Shown here: positions 8,310-17,297 of the stretch, in pieces
Layout of the letters: every line of letters begins with the position of its first letter
Position numbering within the stretch: the first letter of the stretch is position 1
Assembly (NCBI GenBank): GCA_964531325.1
Contig: CAZHCW010000010.1
Location: 62,001 to 126,000 of the forward strand
Direction: 5' to 3'
Length of the DNA stretch: 64,000 nt
Source: UTCHB3 sp964531325
GTDB lineage: Bacteria; Bacteroidota; Ignavibacteria; Ignavibacteriales; Ignavibacteriaceae
Program-made: the position numbers and the translations under genes
Notes under the pieces: model-generated
Database searches by the model: none
What the model saw: only the letters and a program-made list of their open reading frames with translations
What the model was told of the DNA's origin: nothing

Positions 8310-9395
8310 ATGCGTTACATAAGTTTGTTATTCTTTATACTTGCCACCTCTGGATTTTCACAACAGGCATCCGAATATTTCCCCGCCTCAAATGGATATA
8401 AATGGTACACAAAAACCGTGGTACTCGACTCTTTGAATCAGGAAATTGATTCACTGGTTGCATACACCATCGATTCCCTCGCAGGAGAAACCACATATAA
8501 AGGTTATCAGGCTAAATATATTCTCGGGAAAACCGGATTATATGAGACGGTTACATATCAACCATATATCGATACATCCTTTGTATCGCTTTCAGGAACC
8601 GAAGCCGGAACATATTTTGGTCTCGGTAATATAAACTCTCTTCTTGGTTTGATTGATACTACCGCTATCGACAGTAGTTTACTCGGCGTTTTGGGTTTAC
8701 TCTCTTCCGTTGAGGGATGGTACCCGACATATAAATTTACAAGTTCGGTTGGCACCAATTATAATCTGTTTACCAAAGACACCACAGTTGTGGTTAATGA
8801 TTTAACCTTGCCATTACGCTTTCAGGCTCAGGCAAAGAGAGTTAATGACGGACCACTGACTACAGAAATCGGGACCTTTAACTGTAAAAAGTTTGTACTC
8901 TCATACTCGGTAAAGTATATGTTGATTCCAATATTTCCAATTACACTTGTTACAATTCCCGATACACATTATGTTGCGCAAGGTAACTGGATAATTAAGA
9001 CTATCGCCCCTTCAACCACAATGGATTTGAGCGTTGTCGAACTTGGTACATTCACCTTCCCGGGAAGAGTGGAGGTTGTGATTCCACCAATTATTCCAAC
9101 TTCAATTGAAGATTTTGAACCTTCACAGATTGATGGGTTTGCGCTTAACCAAAATTATCCAAATCCCTTTAATCCCGAAACAACTATCAGTTTTAATCTT
9201 CCAAATAATGGATTTGTTTCACTAAAAGTGTATGATAATTTGGGGAATTTGATTGCAACACCGGTAAACAGAGATATGCAGGCCGGAGCACATAAAATGA
9301 ATTTTAGTGGAAATGGACTGGCGAGTGGAGTTTATTTCTACAGACTTGAAACAGAACGATTCTCTGAAACCCGAAGAATGATTCTGCTGAAATAA
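8310..9395 (+). CDS. Secreted protein with type IX secretion C-terminal sorting domain
   Basis: A 361-residue exported protein of unknown function. It opens with a short signal peptide (ISLLFFILATSGFSQ) and contains a beta-rich central region of about 250 residues with no recognised domain. It ends in a roughly 85-residue type A sorting domain: NQNYPNPFNPETTISF near residue 280, then the VYDNLGNLI strand, GVYFYRLE, and a terminal basic RRMILLK. By analogy the domain directs passage through the T9SS and is removed or anchored at the cell surface. The gene stands alone and converges on the HIT gene at a shared bidirectional terminator. Confidence 0.85.
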   Translation: MRYISLLFFILATSGFSQQASEYFPASNGYKWYTKTVVLDSLNQEIDSLVAYTIDSLAGETTYKGYQAKYILGKTGLYETVTYQPYIDTSFVSLSGTEAGTYFGLGNINSLLGLIDTTAIDSSLLGVLGLLSSVEGWYPTYKFTSSVGTNYNLFTKDTTVVVNDLTLPLRFQAQAKRVNDGPLTTEIGTFNCKKFVLSYSVKYMLIPIFPITLVTIPDTHYVAQGNWIIKTIAPSTTMDLSVVELGTFTFPGRVEVVIPPIIPTSIEDFEPSQIDGFALNQNYPNPFNPETTISFNLPNNGFVSLKVYDNLGNLIATPVNRDMQAGAHKMNFSGNGLASGVYFYRLETERFSETRRMILLK

Positions 9396-9412
9396 AAGAT
9401 TGATGATTTTTT

Positions 9413-9460
9413 AAAGGAAGATCATTTGCCCAAAAGGGATGACTGATCTTCCTTTTTTTA
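9413..9460. terminator. Bidirectional terminator between T9SS protein and HIT genes
   Basis: AAAGGAAGATCA (9413-9424) pairs perfectly over 12 bp with TGATCTTCCTTT (9444-9455). T-rich tails follow on the plus strand, and an A-rich side serves the minus strand. It lies between two convergent stop codons. Confidence 0.85.
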
Positions 9461-9462
9461 TT

Positions 9463-9963
9463 TTAAATAATTTTAAGGGCTTTTTGAAGTTCAATCTTTG
9501 TATTAAGTAAATCCTGAGATAATACTTTTACCGACCCGATAACAGGCATAAAATTTGTGTCACCGTTCCATCTGGGTACGATATGAAAGTGGATGTGATC
9601 CGCAATTCCTGCACCCGCAACTTTACCAAGATTTGCACCAATATTAAAACCCTCCGGGTTACTAATTTCTCGTAATGCAGTAATCAGTCTCTTAATCGTT
9701 GAACTTACTTCCGCAAACTCTTCATCTGAAAGCTCGATGATGTCGGAAATGTGCCTGAAGGGTATCACCATAAGGTGACCATTGTTATAAGGATAGAGAT
9801 TCAGCATTGTGAAAGTCCTCTCTCCTCTAAAAACTACCTGCGACTGATCATCTAACAGATCATCATTCTGTGAACTACAAAAGACACACCCCTTGCTGTC
9901 TGCTTTTTTGTCCTTAAATGATTCTATATATTGTGAACGCCACGGTGACCATAATTTATCCAT
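9463..9963 (-). CDS. HIT family nucleotide hydrolase or transferase
   Basis: A 166-residue histidine-triad protein. The active-site motif is HIHFHIVPRW near residue 122, with the second-to-last His of the triad as presumed nucleophile on the alpha phosphate of substrates such as Ap4A or AMP-lysine. An N-terminal CVFC pair near residue 26, together with upstream histidines, suggests a structural metal site, as in the longer Ap4A-phosphorylase-like HIT proteins that begin LWSPWR. The gene is single, with a terminator on its 3' side. The substrate is not determinable from sequence. Confidence 0.9.
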   Translation of the reverse strand: MDKLWSPWRSQYIESFKDKKADSKGCVFCSSQNDDLLDDQSQVVFRGERTFTMLNLYPYNNGHLMVIPFRHISDIIELSDEEFAEVSSTIKRLITALREISNPEGFNIGANLGKVAGAGIADHIHFHIVPRWNGDTNFMPVIGSVKVLSQDLLNTKIELQKALKII

Positions 9964-10044
9964 CTGCCATCCTGATTAAGATTTGTTAATACTTCAAAAA
10001 TAGTGATTTATTTTTAGAATAATCCGTTGAACCGTTTTATAATA

Positions 10045-10077
10045 AAATAAAAAGGCTGCCCGTAAAAGCAGCCTTTG
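10045..10077 (-). terminator. Terminator of the EF-G-like operon
   Basis: On the minus strand AAAGGCTGC pairs with GCAGCCTTT (10068-10076 with 10051-10059) around an 8-nt loop, followed by TTATTTTATT. It lies about 20 bp after the stop of the EF-G-like gene. Confidence 0.85.
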
Positions 10078-10097
10078 AAAATATGATGAAGATCGTT

Positions 10098-12188
10098 TTA
10101 TTCTTCTTCAAGTCTCGATTTGTTATATTCTTCAATGATCTTAACTTCCTGCTCTTTAGGAACTTCCTCATAAAAAGAAAATTTCTCTTTATGGGTTCCT
10201 CTTCCTGCAGTAATACCACGCAGATCAACTGAATATTTGTAGAGTGATGACAATGGTACATTAGCTTTAAGTATCTGGAAATGACCATCGGATTCCATAC
10301 CGAGGATTCTACCTCTACGAGATGTAAAATCACTCATAACATCACCCATGAACTCTTCAGGAACTTTAACCTCAACTTCGTAGATGGGCTCAAGCAAACA
10401 CGGTTTACAAGCTGCAAATGCTTTCTTAAAACATTGAGCAGAAGCAAGTTTAAATGACATTTCATCCGAATCAACATCGTGGAATTTGCCGTCAAATAGT
10501 GTGACTTTTACATCCACTACATTGTAACCTGCAAGTACACCTTTAACCATCTGCTCCTGGATACCTTTTTCTACGGCAGGAATAAATCTACCGGGAACAG
10601 CACCACCAACGATGGCATCGACAAACTCAAATCCTTTTCCGCGTTCCTGAGGTTCCATCTTAAAGAATACATGCGCAAACTGTCCTCTACCACCTGATTG
10701 TTTTTTATGGCGGTAGTCAACACTGTCAACTCTTCCTTTAATAGTTTCTCTATAAGGAATTCTTGGTTGAACAAGATCCACATCTACATTATATCTTTCT
10801 TTCAGTCTCTTGACTGCGAAAGTAAGCTGGGTCTGTCCCTGCCCTGTTATTATGGTTTGTCCAATTTCAGGATCAAATCTTACATTAAATGAAGGATCTT
10901 CTTCGTGCAGGGCATGTAAACATGTAGCGATTTTATCTTCATCACCTTTAGCTTTAGGAATGATCGCTCCCCTGATAGAAGGCTCCGGAAATTTGATATG
11001 TTCAATTTTTACTGAATAGTTCTTTGAACTAAGAGTGTTGTTGGTATGTGAATCTTTAAGTTTCACCACCGCACCAATATCTCCGGCACACATGGAAGAA
11101 AGATCTTTTCTGTTGTGTCCGTTTAACACAAAAAACTGATTAAGTCTTTCAGGTTTACCGCTTGTCTGGTTCACAAGATCCATGCCCGGTTTTAAGGTAC
11201 CGGAATAAACTCTGAATAGTGAAAGTTCACCGACATGTTGTTCTGCAATTATTTTAAAGATAAAAAGGACGGGTTCACCGTTTTTGTTGCAAACAACTTC
11301 AACTTCTTTTCCGTCACCAAGTGTACCTTTTGCCGGGGGCATTTCGTTTGGTGCGGGGAAATAGCTTACCGCAAAATCAAGGATATTGTTCATTCCAACA
11401 CCTTTAGCGGCGGAAGCTGCAAATACGGGAACAAGGTCACCATTGCGGATCGCTATTTTCATCCCCTTTACTGCTTCTTCAGGGGTTAAATCCCCGTTCT
11501 CAAAATAGTTATTCATGAGTTCTTCATCAGCTTCAGCAACCTTTTCAATTAACTGAGTGTGATACTCTTCAGCGAGGGCTTTTAATTCTGCGGGGATTTC
11601 AATCTCCTTTACAGATTTTGTACCAATCGCTCCATATTGATATGCTTTCATCTTGAGCACATCAACAACCGTATCGAACTGTAATCCCTCTTTGGCAGGG
11701 AAAGTTACTACCACACATCCATGTGAAAGTCGATCAATAGACTGTTCAAATATCCTTTTAAAATCCGACCTTTCATGGTCAACTTTATTTATTACGATGG
11801 CTGCCGGTTTGTTATCTTCTTTAAGATATTCCCAGGCATGCTCGGTTCCTACTTCAATGCCTTCGACTGCTTTAATAAGAATAAGACCCGTATCGACAAC
11901 TTTTGCACCTGCCAAAACTTCACCTTCAAAATCAGATGTTCCCGGAATATCAACAATATTCAACTTAACATCTTTCCAATCCAAGTGACAGGCAGAGAGG
12001 GAAATAGAAATCTTACGCTCAATTTCATTAGGAGTATAGTCAGAAATCGTGTTTCCTTCTTCTATTTTGCCGATACGGGTAGTTTCACCGCCGGTGTATA
12101 AAGCCAACTCGTTAAAAGTAGTTTTTCCGGCGTTGGCATGTCCAAAAAAACCGATGTTCCGGATGAGCTCCGGAGTATATTCTTTCAC
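10098..12188 (-). CDS. Elongation factor G-like GTPase (EF-G paralogue)
   Basis: A 696-residue translational GTPase with the full five-domain EF-G layout: G domain (residues 1-275), domain II, domain III, a domain IV with VDSVDYRHKKQSGGRGQFA near residue 480, and a C-terminal RRGRILGM domain V. The P-loop reads GHANAGKTT instead of AHIDAGKTT. Switch II reads DIPGTSDF instead of DTPGHVDF, so the catalytic histidine is replaced by threonine; NKVD is intact. It therefore resembles the EF-G-like second copies (fusA2 group) rather than the canonical factor, which normally lies with rpsL-rpsG-tuf. The start is GTG behind AAAGGAG. It is the last gene of an operon with YtxH and DUF948 proteins. Confidence 0.9.
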   Translation of the reverse strand: MKEYTPELIRNIGFFGHANAGKTTFNELALYTGGETTRIGKIEEGNTISDYTPNEIERKISISLSACHLDWKDVKLNIVDIPGTSDFEGEVLAGAKVVDTGLILIKAVEGIEVGTEHAWEYLKEDNKPAAIVINKVDHERSDFKRIFEQSIDRLSHGCVVVTFPAKEGLQFDTVVDVLKMKAYQYGAIGTKSVKEIEIPAELKALAEEYHTQLIEKVAEADEELMNNYFENGDLTPEEAVKGMKIAIRNGDLVPVFAASAAKGVGMNNILDFAVSYFPAPNEMPPAKGTLGDGKEVEVVCNKNGEPVLFIFKIIAEQHVGELSLFRVYSGTLKPGMDLVNQTSGKPERLNQFFVLNGHNRKDLSSMCAGDIGAVVKLKDSHTNNTLSSKNYSVKIEHIKFPEPSIRGAIIPKAKGDEDKIATCLHALHEEDPSFNVRFDPEIGQTIITGQGQTQLTFAVKRLKERYNVDVDLVQPRIPYRETIKGRVDSVDYRHKKQSGGRGQFAHVFFKMEPQERGKGFEFVDAIVGGAVPGRFIPAVEKGIQEQMVKGVLAGYNVVDVKVTLFDGKFHDVDSDEMSFKLASAQCFKKAFAACKPCLLEPIYEVEVKVPEEFMGDVMSDFTSRRGRILGMESDGHFQILKANVPLSSLYKYSVDLRGITAGRGTHKEKFSFYEEVPKEQEVKIIEEYNKSRLEEE

Positions 12189-12200
12189 AGATGATCTCCT

Positions 12201-12587
12201 TTACTTCTTTAAGAAAAAGGCTCTGAAGAAGGCGAGAACGCCACCTTTCAGAGCCGTTAAATTAGTAAGCAGCTTATCCACCGGTGATTCAAGACTTTCT
12301 TTAACTTTATCTTCGAAACTGAACAAACTTTCCAGCCTCATCTTTACTTGATCGATTATCCAACCTGTCTTTTCAAGCTGCTCATTCACCTCGGAAGAGG
12401 TGTGTTGCAGTGTGCCGGACAGTGTCTGTAATGAGTCAATCAGTGGCTCAAATTTATTCGTGAGTTCGCCCAAGTCTTGTTGCATCTGTTGTACACTATC
12501 AGTGAGTTTTTTTAAATACACTATAAGCGCTACACATAATGCTGACGCACTCAGGTAAAGGATTACTTGAAATATCTCCGTTAACAT
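12201..12587 (-). CDS. DUF948 (YtxG-like) membrane-anchored coiled-coil protein
   Basis: A 128-residue protein with one N-terminal membrane segment (residues 3-25) followed by a long amphipathic coiled-coil, the arrangement of the DUF948/YtxG family. The helix LTDSVQQMQQDLGELTNKFE starts near residue 27. Family members occur beside YtxH in Bacillus, where both are general-stress proteins; whether the stress role holds here is inference. It lies between the YtxH-like gene and the EF-G-like gene with gaps of 12-23 bp, so all three form one operon. The ATG start is preceded by a GAG-containing weak ribosome site. Confidence 0.8.
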   Translation of the reverse strand: MLTEIFQVILYLSASALCVALIVYLKKLTDSVQQMQQDLGELTNKFEPLIDSLQTLSGTLQHTSSEVNEQLEKTGWIIDQVKMRLESLFSFEDKVKESLESPVDKLLTNLTALKGGVLAFFRAFFLKK

Positions 12588-12610
12588 AGCTACTCTTTCA
12601 TTTTAAAAGA

Positions 12611-12949
12611 TTATGCGTTTTCTGTTTCCTGTTCAGCAGCAGGTTTCCCTTTTGCTCCTTTCATTAGCCTTTCAGCATCATTCTTGATTTCTTCGGCTTT
12701 TTTCTTTGCGTCATCAATAATTTGTTGACCTCTTTTTTTGCCTTCGTTAACCACTTCCTGAGCTTTTTCTTTGGCTTTTACCAGTTGGGATTCAGCTTCT
12801 TTTTTGAAATCTTCAGCTTTATCCTGAATGTCTTTGCGGAGTTCTTTCCCACTCTTTGGAGCAAACAAAAGGGCTAATGATGCACCGACTAATCCACCGG
12901 CAAGAAGACCCAACAGTAAACCTTTACTAAGATTTTTGTCGTTTGACAT
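12611..12949 (-). CDS. YtxH domain-containing protein
   Basis: A 112-residue protein with an N-terminal glycine-rich membrane segment (KGLLLGLLAGGLVGASLALLF is the core, residues 9-28), followed by the YtxH signature APKSGKELRKDI and a long charged helix of K/E/A repeats. The family is small, membrane-associated and stress-linked in Firmicutes, of unknown molecular function. The ATG at 12949 is chosen because GGAGG lies 5 nt upstream; an in-frame ATG at 12997 has no such site. It is the first gene of the YtxH-DUF948-EF-G-like operon, whose promoter should lie in 12950-13106. Confidence 0.87.
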   Translation of the reverse strand: MSNDKNLSKGLLLGLLAGGLVGASLALLFAPKSGKELRKDIQDKAEDFKKEAESQLVKAKEKAQEVVNEGKKRGQQIIDDAKKKAEEIKNDAERLMKGAKGKPAAEQETENA

Positions 12950-13106
12950 AACAACCTCCATTTTTTTATGAATTTTACAACATTTTTTTAAATGCACTAT
13001 AATATACTCTCATTTGTAAATAAAATCAAACATGATTTAATCTTGTTTAAAAATTAAAATATATAATACTAAGTAAAATAATAGTAATTACTCAGACATC
13101 AAACAC

Positions 13107-13132
13107 AAAAAGGAGGCCATAGCCTCCTTTTT
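13107..13132 (-). terminator. Terminator of the icd operon
   Basis: AAAAAGGAGGC (13107-13117) and GCCTCCTTTTT (13122-13132) form a perfect 11-bp stem with a CATA loop. It lies 77 bp beyond the icd stop and upstream of the YtxH operon. The T run within the stem's 3' arm gives a classic intrinsic terminator on either strand. Confidence 0.85.
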
Positions 13133-13208
13133 CAAAAATAGTTACGATTTGTTGACCAAATTCCCAACCACATGAGATTTATGCCGGGAAAGTGGTGGTT
13201 TTGTCAGA

Positions 13209-14459
13209 TTACATGTTTTTTACTATTTCATTAGCGAATTCGCTGGTCTTAACTTCTTTTGCACCATCCATCAGACGCGCAAAATCGTAGGTGACCACTT
13301 TACTCGAAATTGTTTTTTGAAGTGCAGATTCAATCATTCTTGCAACTTCTGTCCATCCAATGTAATCAAACATCATCACTCCCGAGAGTATTACTGATCC
13401 GGGATTAATTTTGTCGAGATTTGCATATTTTGGAGCAGTTCCATGAGTTGCTTCAAATAAACCGATCGAATAACTCAGATTTGCACCGGGAGCGATTCCA
13501 AGACCACCAACCTGTGCTGCTGCAGCATCTGAAAGATAATCACCATTCAGATTTGGAGTGGCAACCACATCATATTCGTCAGGTCTCAACAAAACCTGCT
13601 GGAACATACTGTCTGCGATACGATCTTTTATGAGAAGTTTTCCTTCAGGAACCTTTCCACCGTGATTTGCCCAGACTTCATCTTCAGTGACAGTTACATT
13701 GCCAAATTCTTCTTTAGCAACTTCATAACCCCACTCCTTAAATGAACCTTCGGTAAACTTCATGATATTGCCTTTGTGCACAATTGTAACACTTTTTCTA
13801 CCATGTGTGAGAGCATATTCGATGGCTTTTTTCACAAGTCTTTTTGACCCAAAAGCTGACATTGGTTTAACACCAATCCCTGAGCCGGGTCTGATGTTTT
13901 TACCAAACTTTTCGTTTATTAATTTGATTATTTCATTGGCTTCAGGCGAATCAGCTTTAAACTCAACACCTGCATACACATCTTCCGTGTTCTCTCTGAA
14001 AAGCACAATATCAAGTTTTTCAGGAGTTTTCACGGGACTTGGTGTACCTGCATAATACTTTACAGGACGAACGCATGCATAAAGATCAAGACGCTGACGA
14101 AGTGTAACATTAAGACTTCTGATTCCACCACCAACTGGTGTAGTGAGAGGACCTTTGATAGCGACGAGATATTCTTCTATCGCCTCGAGCGTTTCTTCAG
14201 GTAACCATTCGTTTTCACCATAAACTTGAAGTGATTTTTCACCGGCATAAATTTCAGCCCATGCAACTTTCTTTTTGCCTCCATAAGCTTTTTCTACAGC
14301 AGCATCAAATACATGCTGTGAAGCTTTCCATATGTCAGGACCTGTACCGTCTCCTTCGATAAAAAGAAGAACCGGGTTATCAGGAACAACAAGTTTCCCG
14401 TTATCGACAGTGATTTTAGCACCAAATTCAGGAACTTTTACATGTTTGTAGTTTCCCAT
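13209..14459 (-). CDS. icd: NADP-dependent isocitrate dehydrogenase
   Basis: Oxidatively decarboxylates isocitrate to 2-oxoglutarate in the TCA cycle. The 416-residue length and sequence match the E. coli-type dimeric enzyme. The phosphorylatable/substrate serine lies in IRSLNVTLRQRLD near residue 115. The metal-binding aspartates are in the NLNGDYLSDAAAA region near residue 305. The Lys-Tyr pair in THGTAPKYA near residue 345 predicts NADP+ rather than NAD+ use. It is the last gene of a tightly packed run and overlaps the upstream membrane-protein gene by a single base. Confidence 0.95.
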   Translation of the reverse strand: MGNYKHVKVPEFGAKITVDNGKLVVPDNPVLLFIEGDGTGPDIWKASQHVFDAAVEKAYGGKKKVAWAEIYAGEKSLQVYGENEWLPEETLEAIEEYLVAIKGPLTTPVGGGIRSLNVTLRQRLDLYACVRPVKYYAGTPSPVKTPEKLDIVLFRENTEDVYAGVEFKADSPEANEIIKLINEKFGKNIRPGSGIGVKPMSAFGSKRLVKKAIEYALTHGRKSVTIVHKGNIMKFTEGSFKEWGYEVAKEEFGNVTVTEDEVWANHGGKVPEGKLLIKDRIADSMFQQVLLRPDEYDVVATPNLNGDYLSDAAAAQVGGLGIAPGANLSYSIGLFEATHGTAPKYANLDKINPGSVILSGVMMFDYIGWTEVARMIESALQKTISSKVVTYDFARLMDGAKEVKTSEFANEIVKNM

Positions 14460-15427
14460 TAGTTGACCTCCGTTTTGTTAAGAATATTTAAATCTATTTT
14501 TCCCTCTTTTCTCTGGTAAAACCAGAAAACAACCAAACCAACAACCACGGCAAACCACAGAGTGGCTACTCTTATCAATATGGTTGAGGATACTGCAATC
14601 GCTTCGGGTTTATTAAGAGATTGAATAAAAAGCGTAAAAAGTGCATCAGTTGCTCCAAGTCCCCCGGGTAAAAACGAAAGTGCCCCCGCAACTGTCGCAA
14701 ATGAATAATAAAATGAAGCTCTGAAGAGTGATACATCTACAGATAATTCAGTAAGTATCAAATAGTATGCATAACACTCAAAAAACCAGGAAACCAGACT
14801 AAATAAAGTCATTAGAACCATTGGTTTTGGTTTTAGCAGTGTGTAAGCACTCTCATATATTTCTATAAAATGAGGCAAAAATCTTTTAAGAAACTTAACT
14901 CTACCTAATAAATGAACAATGGGAAGTGCCCATCCCCTGTTTGAAATTATTGTGATCATTATTGTGAAGACAATCAGTGCCCCAATAGCAAATTCTCTTC
15001 CATAATTGAAACTCAACGCACCTGCAAGGGCGATGATGATTAGAGCAGTCATGTCCGTTACTCTTTCAGCGAAAATCACAGGTGCAGTTTTACTAACCGA
15101 AACACCTAATCTTTCTTTCAAAAGAAATGATTTTAGCACCTCACCCATCTTCCCAGGGGTAACACTTAACATAAATCCACTTAAAAAAATTAAAAAGGAA
15201 TCCCCTGTTCCAATTTTTACATCGATCAAACCAAGATAATAGTGCCACTTAAAAAATCGAAAGATATAATTTGCAAAAACCAATCCAAGAATCACCGGGA
15301 TCAGAAATATACTAAATTGTGAAAGAGCCTCAATTACTTTGTCGATGTCTGCATAAATCGAAAATGCGAGATATAAAACCACCGAGGCAATGATTGAATA
15401 AATTATAGTCCTTCTATAATTTTTCAA
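14459..15427 (-). CDS. Lysylphosphatidylglycerol synthase transmembrane (YbhN/UPF0104) family protein
   Basis: A 322-residue polytopic inner-membrane protein with about eight hydrophobic helices. It matches the flippase-like transmembrane half of MprF without the soluble aminoacyl-transferase domain. The conserved motifs PGKMGEVLKSFLL near residue 92 and the LPGGLGATDALF near residue 254 are the family hallmarks. Stand-alone members are of unclear substrate; lipid transport or flipping is inferred from MprF. It overlaps maf by 4 nt (ATGA type) and icd by 1 nt, indicating coupled translation. Confidence 0.85.
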   Translation of the reverse strand: MKNYRRTIIYSIIASVVLYLAFSIYADIDKVIEALSQFSIFLIPVILGLVFANYIFRFFKWHYYLGLIDVKIGTGDSFLIFLSGFMLSVTPGKMGEVLKSFLLKERLGVSVSKTAPVIFAERVTDMTALIIIALAGALSFNYGREFAIGALIVFTIMITIISNRGWALPIVHLLGRVKFLKRFLPHFIEIYESAYTLLKPKPMVLMTLFSLVSWFFECYAYYLILTELSVDVSLFRASFYYSFATVAGALSFLPGGLGATDALFTLFIQSLNKPEAIAVSSTILIRVATLWFAVVVGLVVFWFYQRKEGKIDLNILNKTEVN

Positions 15428-16002
15428 GATGCTACCTTTTTGAGAGCCTCATAAACTGCATTAGTTGGCAATCCCATCACATTGTAATAACACCCCTCTA
15501 TCTTCTCGATAAAGATTGATCCATATCCATCCTGAACGCCATAACCCCCGGCTTTGTCAAATGAACTTCCGGTAGCAACATAGCCAACAATCTCATCTTC
15601 AGTCAAATTGGTAAAGGTCACTTTTGTCTCCGAAAATGAATCAACCCTCTTATTGTTTTGTGTATTCAGAACCGAGAATCCTGTAATAACGGTATGAGTT
15701 TTACCACTCAATCTTCGAAGCATCGATTTTGCTTCTTTTTCATCTACAGGTTTACCAAGTATTTCACCGTCAAGAAGAACTATGGTATCAGCAGTAACAA
15801 TGATCCCCTCTATTCCACGGGAAATTGCATCATCCATCTTCCTTTTTGCCAACATCAAGGCAACATCGTTTTGATGCATCTCCAAAGGAAACGACTCATC
15901 GGTATCGAGACTGATTACTTCAATTTCTCTGACAATCTGCCCAAGAAGAAACTTCCTTCTGGGTGATCCTGAAGCTAAAACTATTTTAAGGTCAATTACC
16001 AT
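15424..16002 (-). CDS. maf: Maf-like nucleoside triphosphate pyrophosphatase
   Basis: A 192-residue member of the Maf/YhdE family, house-cleaning enzymes that hydrolyse dTTP, UTP or modified nucleotides to monophosphates. The N-terminal VLASGSPRRKFLL signature lies at residues 8-20. The catalytic TADTIV aspartate is near residue 70, followed by GKPVDEKEAKSML. The C-terminal GGYGVQDGYGS is also present. It overlaps the SpoIID-like gene by 11 nt and the next gene by 4 nt, so it sits within a single transcription unit. Confidence 0.93.
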   Translation of the reverse strand: MVIDLKIVLASGSPRRKFLLGQIVREIEVISLDTDESFPLEMHQNDVALMLAKRKMDDAISRGIEGIIVTADTIVLLDGEILGKPVDEKEAKSMLRRLSGKTHTVITGFSVLNTQNNKRVDSFSETKVTFTNLTEDEIVGYVATGSSFDKAGGYGVQDGYGSIFIEKIEGCYYNVMGLPTNAVYEALKKVAS

Positions 16003-17284
16003 AAACTCTGGTGATTTCTGTTTGTGGAAAATAATGTGCTAATATCTCCTCATAACTTCTGCCTGCACGACTCTGATTCATAGCCCCCCACTGACACATC
16101 CCTACACCATGACCATTCCCCCAACCTTTTAGATTTATCTTCTGAACCGCTCCGTTGGCTTCAATCACTTCAATTTCAAAATTTGAACTTCTGAGAATCG
16201 AATTGTCTTTTTTGCTCTTTATGACATCCCGAATTCTGCTTCCCGCAATTTTAACCGGTTTTTCATCTCTAAGATAAACCAACAATTCTTTTGCTCTCCC
16301 TGAAGTATATCTTTCCTTAATCTCCATTCCCTCAAGAACATAGTTTTTCGATTTGATAAGACTTGCGTCAAATAAATATCTGATGATTTCTGATGCAGAG
16401 TAAGATTCAGACCATTTAAATGAAGGTGATTTTTCACAATATGGAGGATCCCCATCCTCTACTCCCTTTAGATAAGGATGATTCACAGGTCCAAAAACAT
16501 TTGCAATATCCTCGGTGTATCCACCACAGTTTGCATGATAAAATATCAATGCCGGTTTGCTCTGCCATGTAAGTATCATCCCTTCTGTCTCAAAAACCGC
16601 CCTGCTGTCGATACCGGTTTCAACATCTATGCCACCGTATGCCTGATCCTTCACACCGTCGGTTACATCATAAAAAGCCCTCGCTTCTGACAAACGGTTT
16701 ATGGCGAATGTTCTTGCAGTAATTGCAGCACACTTAAGTGCCTGAAAAAAGTATTCGTTTTTTAATCCAATTTCAAGAGGAACCACTCCCAGAACATAAT
16801 CTTCCAGGTCAAGGTAATTAACAACCAGAGTCTTCGAATTTTGTGGTGTAAACCAAATTTCACCTCTATACGATTTTTTCTTGAAGTATAGATATTCATC
16901 ATTATTAGCCGGTCTTAGTTTGATTAATGACGAATTGTGGACAGTTTCACCAACTATAACTGTTACTTTCCCACCATGAGACCGAATCTTTAGAATCTCA
17001 CCTTCACTAAGTTTCACTTCAGTACCATCAGACATCAAATATGAATCTATTTCAAGTTTTAAAGAAAACTCTTTTAACTCCTCAGATAAAAGTACCCGGA
17101 TATTTTGTCTTAATGCGTTGGAGTTGTCCGGTTTTGATACATTTTTATTTGAAGGATTTTTATCGATCGTTGTATTATTGGGGGAATTCCTGATGGTTGC
17201 AGCACAACCCGGAAGAGATAAAAATATAATTAATAGAAAAAACTTGAAGAATGGACTTTTGAATGTTATCGGGGGAAGAGCCAA
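15992..17284 (-). CDS. SpoIID/LytB domain lipoprotein
   Basis: A 430-residue exported protein. The first 27 residues form a signal peptide ending in a lipobox-like LPGC, so it is predicted to be a lipoprotein. The SpoIID/LytB domain covers residues of about 150-425, with the markers VLGVVPLEIG, ALKCAAITARTFA, HANCGGYTEDIANVFG and GWGNGHGVGMCQWGA. In Bacillus SpoIID is a lytic transglycosylase acting on peptidoglycan; here the role is presumably cell-wall turnover in a non-sporulating cell. The only in-frame start before the signal peptide is a TTG at 17284 without a clear Shine-Dalgarno sequence, so the start is less certain. Confidence 0.87.
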   Translation of the reverse strand: MALPPITFKSPFFKFFLLIIFLSLPGCAATIRNSPNNTTIDKNPSNKNVSKPDNSNALRQNIRVLLSEELKEFSLKLEIDSYLMSDGTEVKLSEGEILKIRSHGGKVTVIVGETVHNSSLIKLRPANNDEYLYFKKKSYRGEIWFTPQNSKTLVVNYLDLEDYVLGVVPLEIGLKNEYFFQALKCAAITARTFAINRLSEARAFYDVTDGVKDQAYGGIDVETGIDSRAVFETEGMILTWQSKPALIFYHANCGGYTEDIANVFGPVNHPYLKGVEDGDPPYCEKSPSFKWSESYSASEIIRYLFDASLIKSKNYVLEGMEIKERYTSGRAKELLVYLRDEKPVKIAGSRIRDVIKSKKDNSILRSSNFEIEVIEANGAVQKINLKGWGNGHGVGMCQWGAMNQSRAGRSYEEILAHYFPQTEITRVYGN

Positions 17285-17297
17285 AATAGAAATTTAA

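Noticed and set aside
12049..12351. Plus-strand frames of about 100 codons across the EF-G-like operon
   Set aside because: They are antisense to well-supported genes and resemble nothing known.
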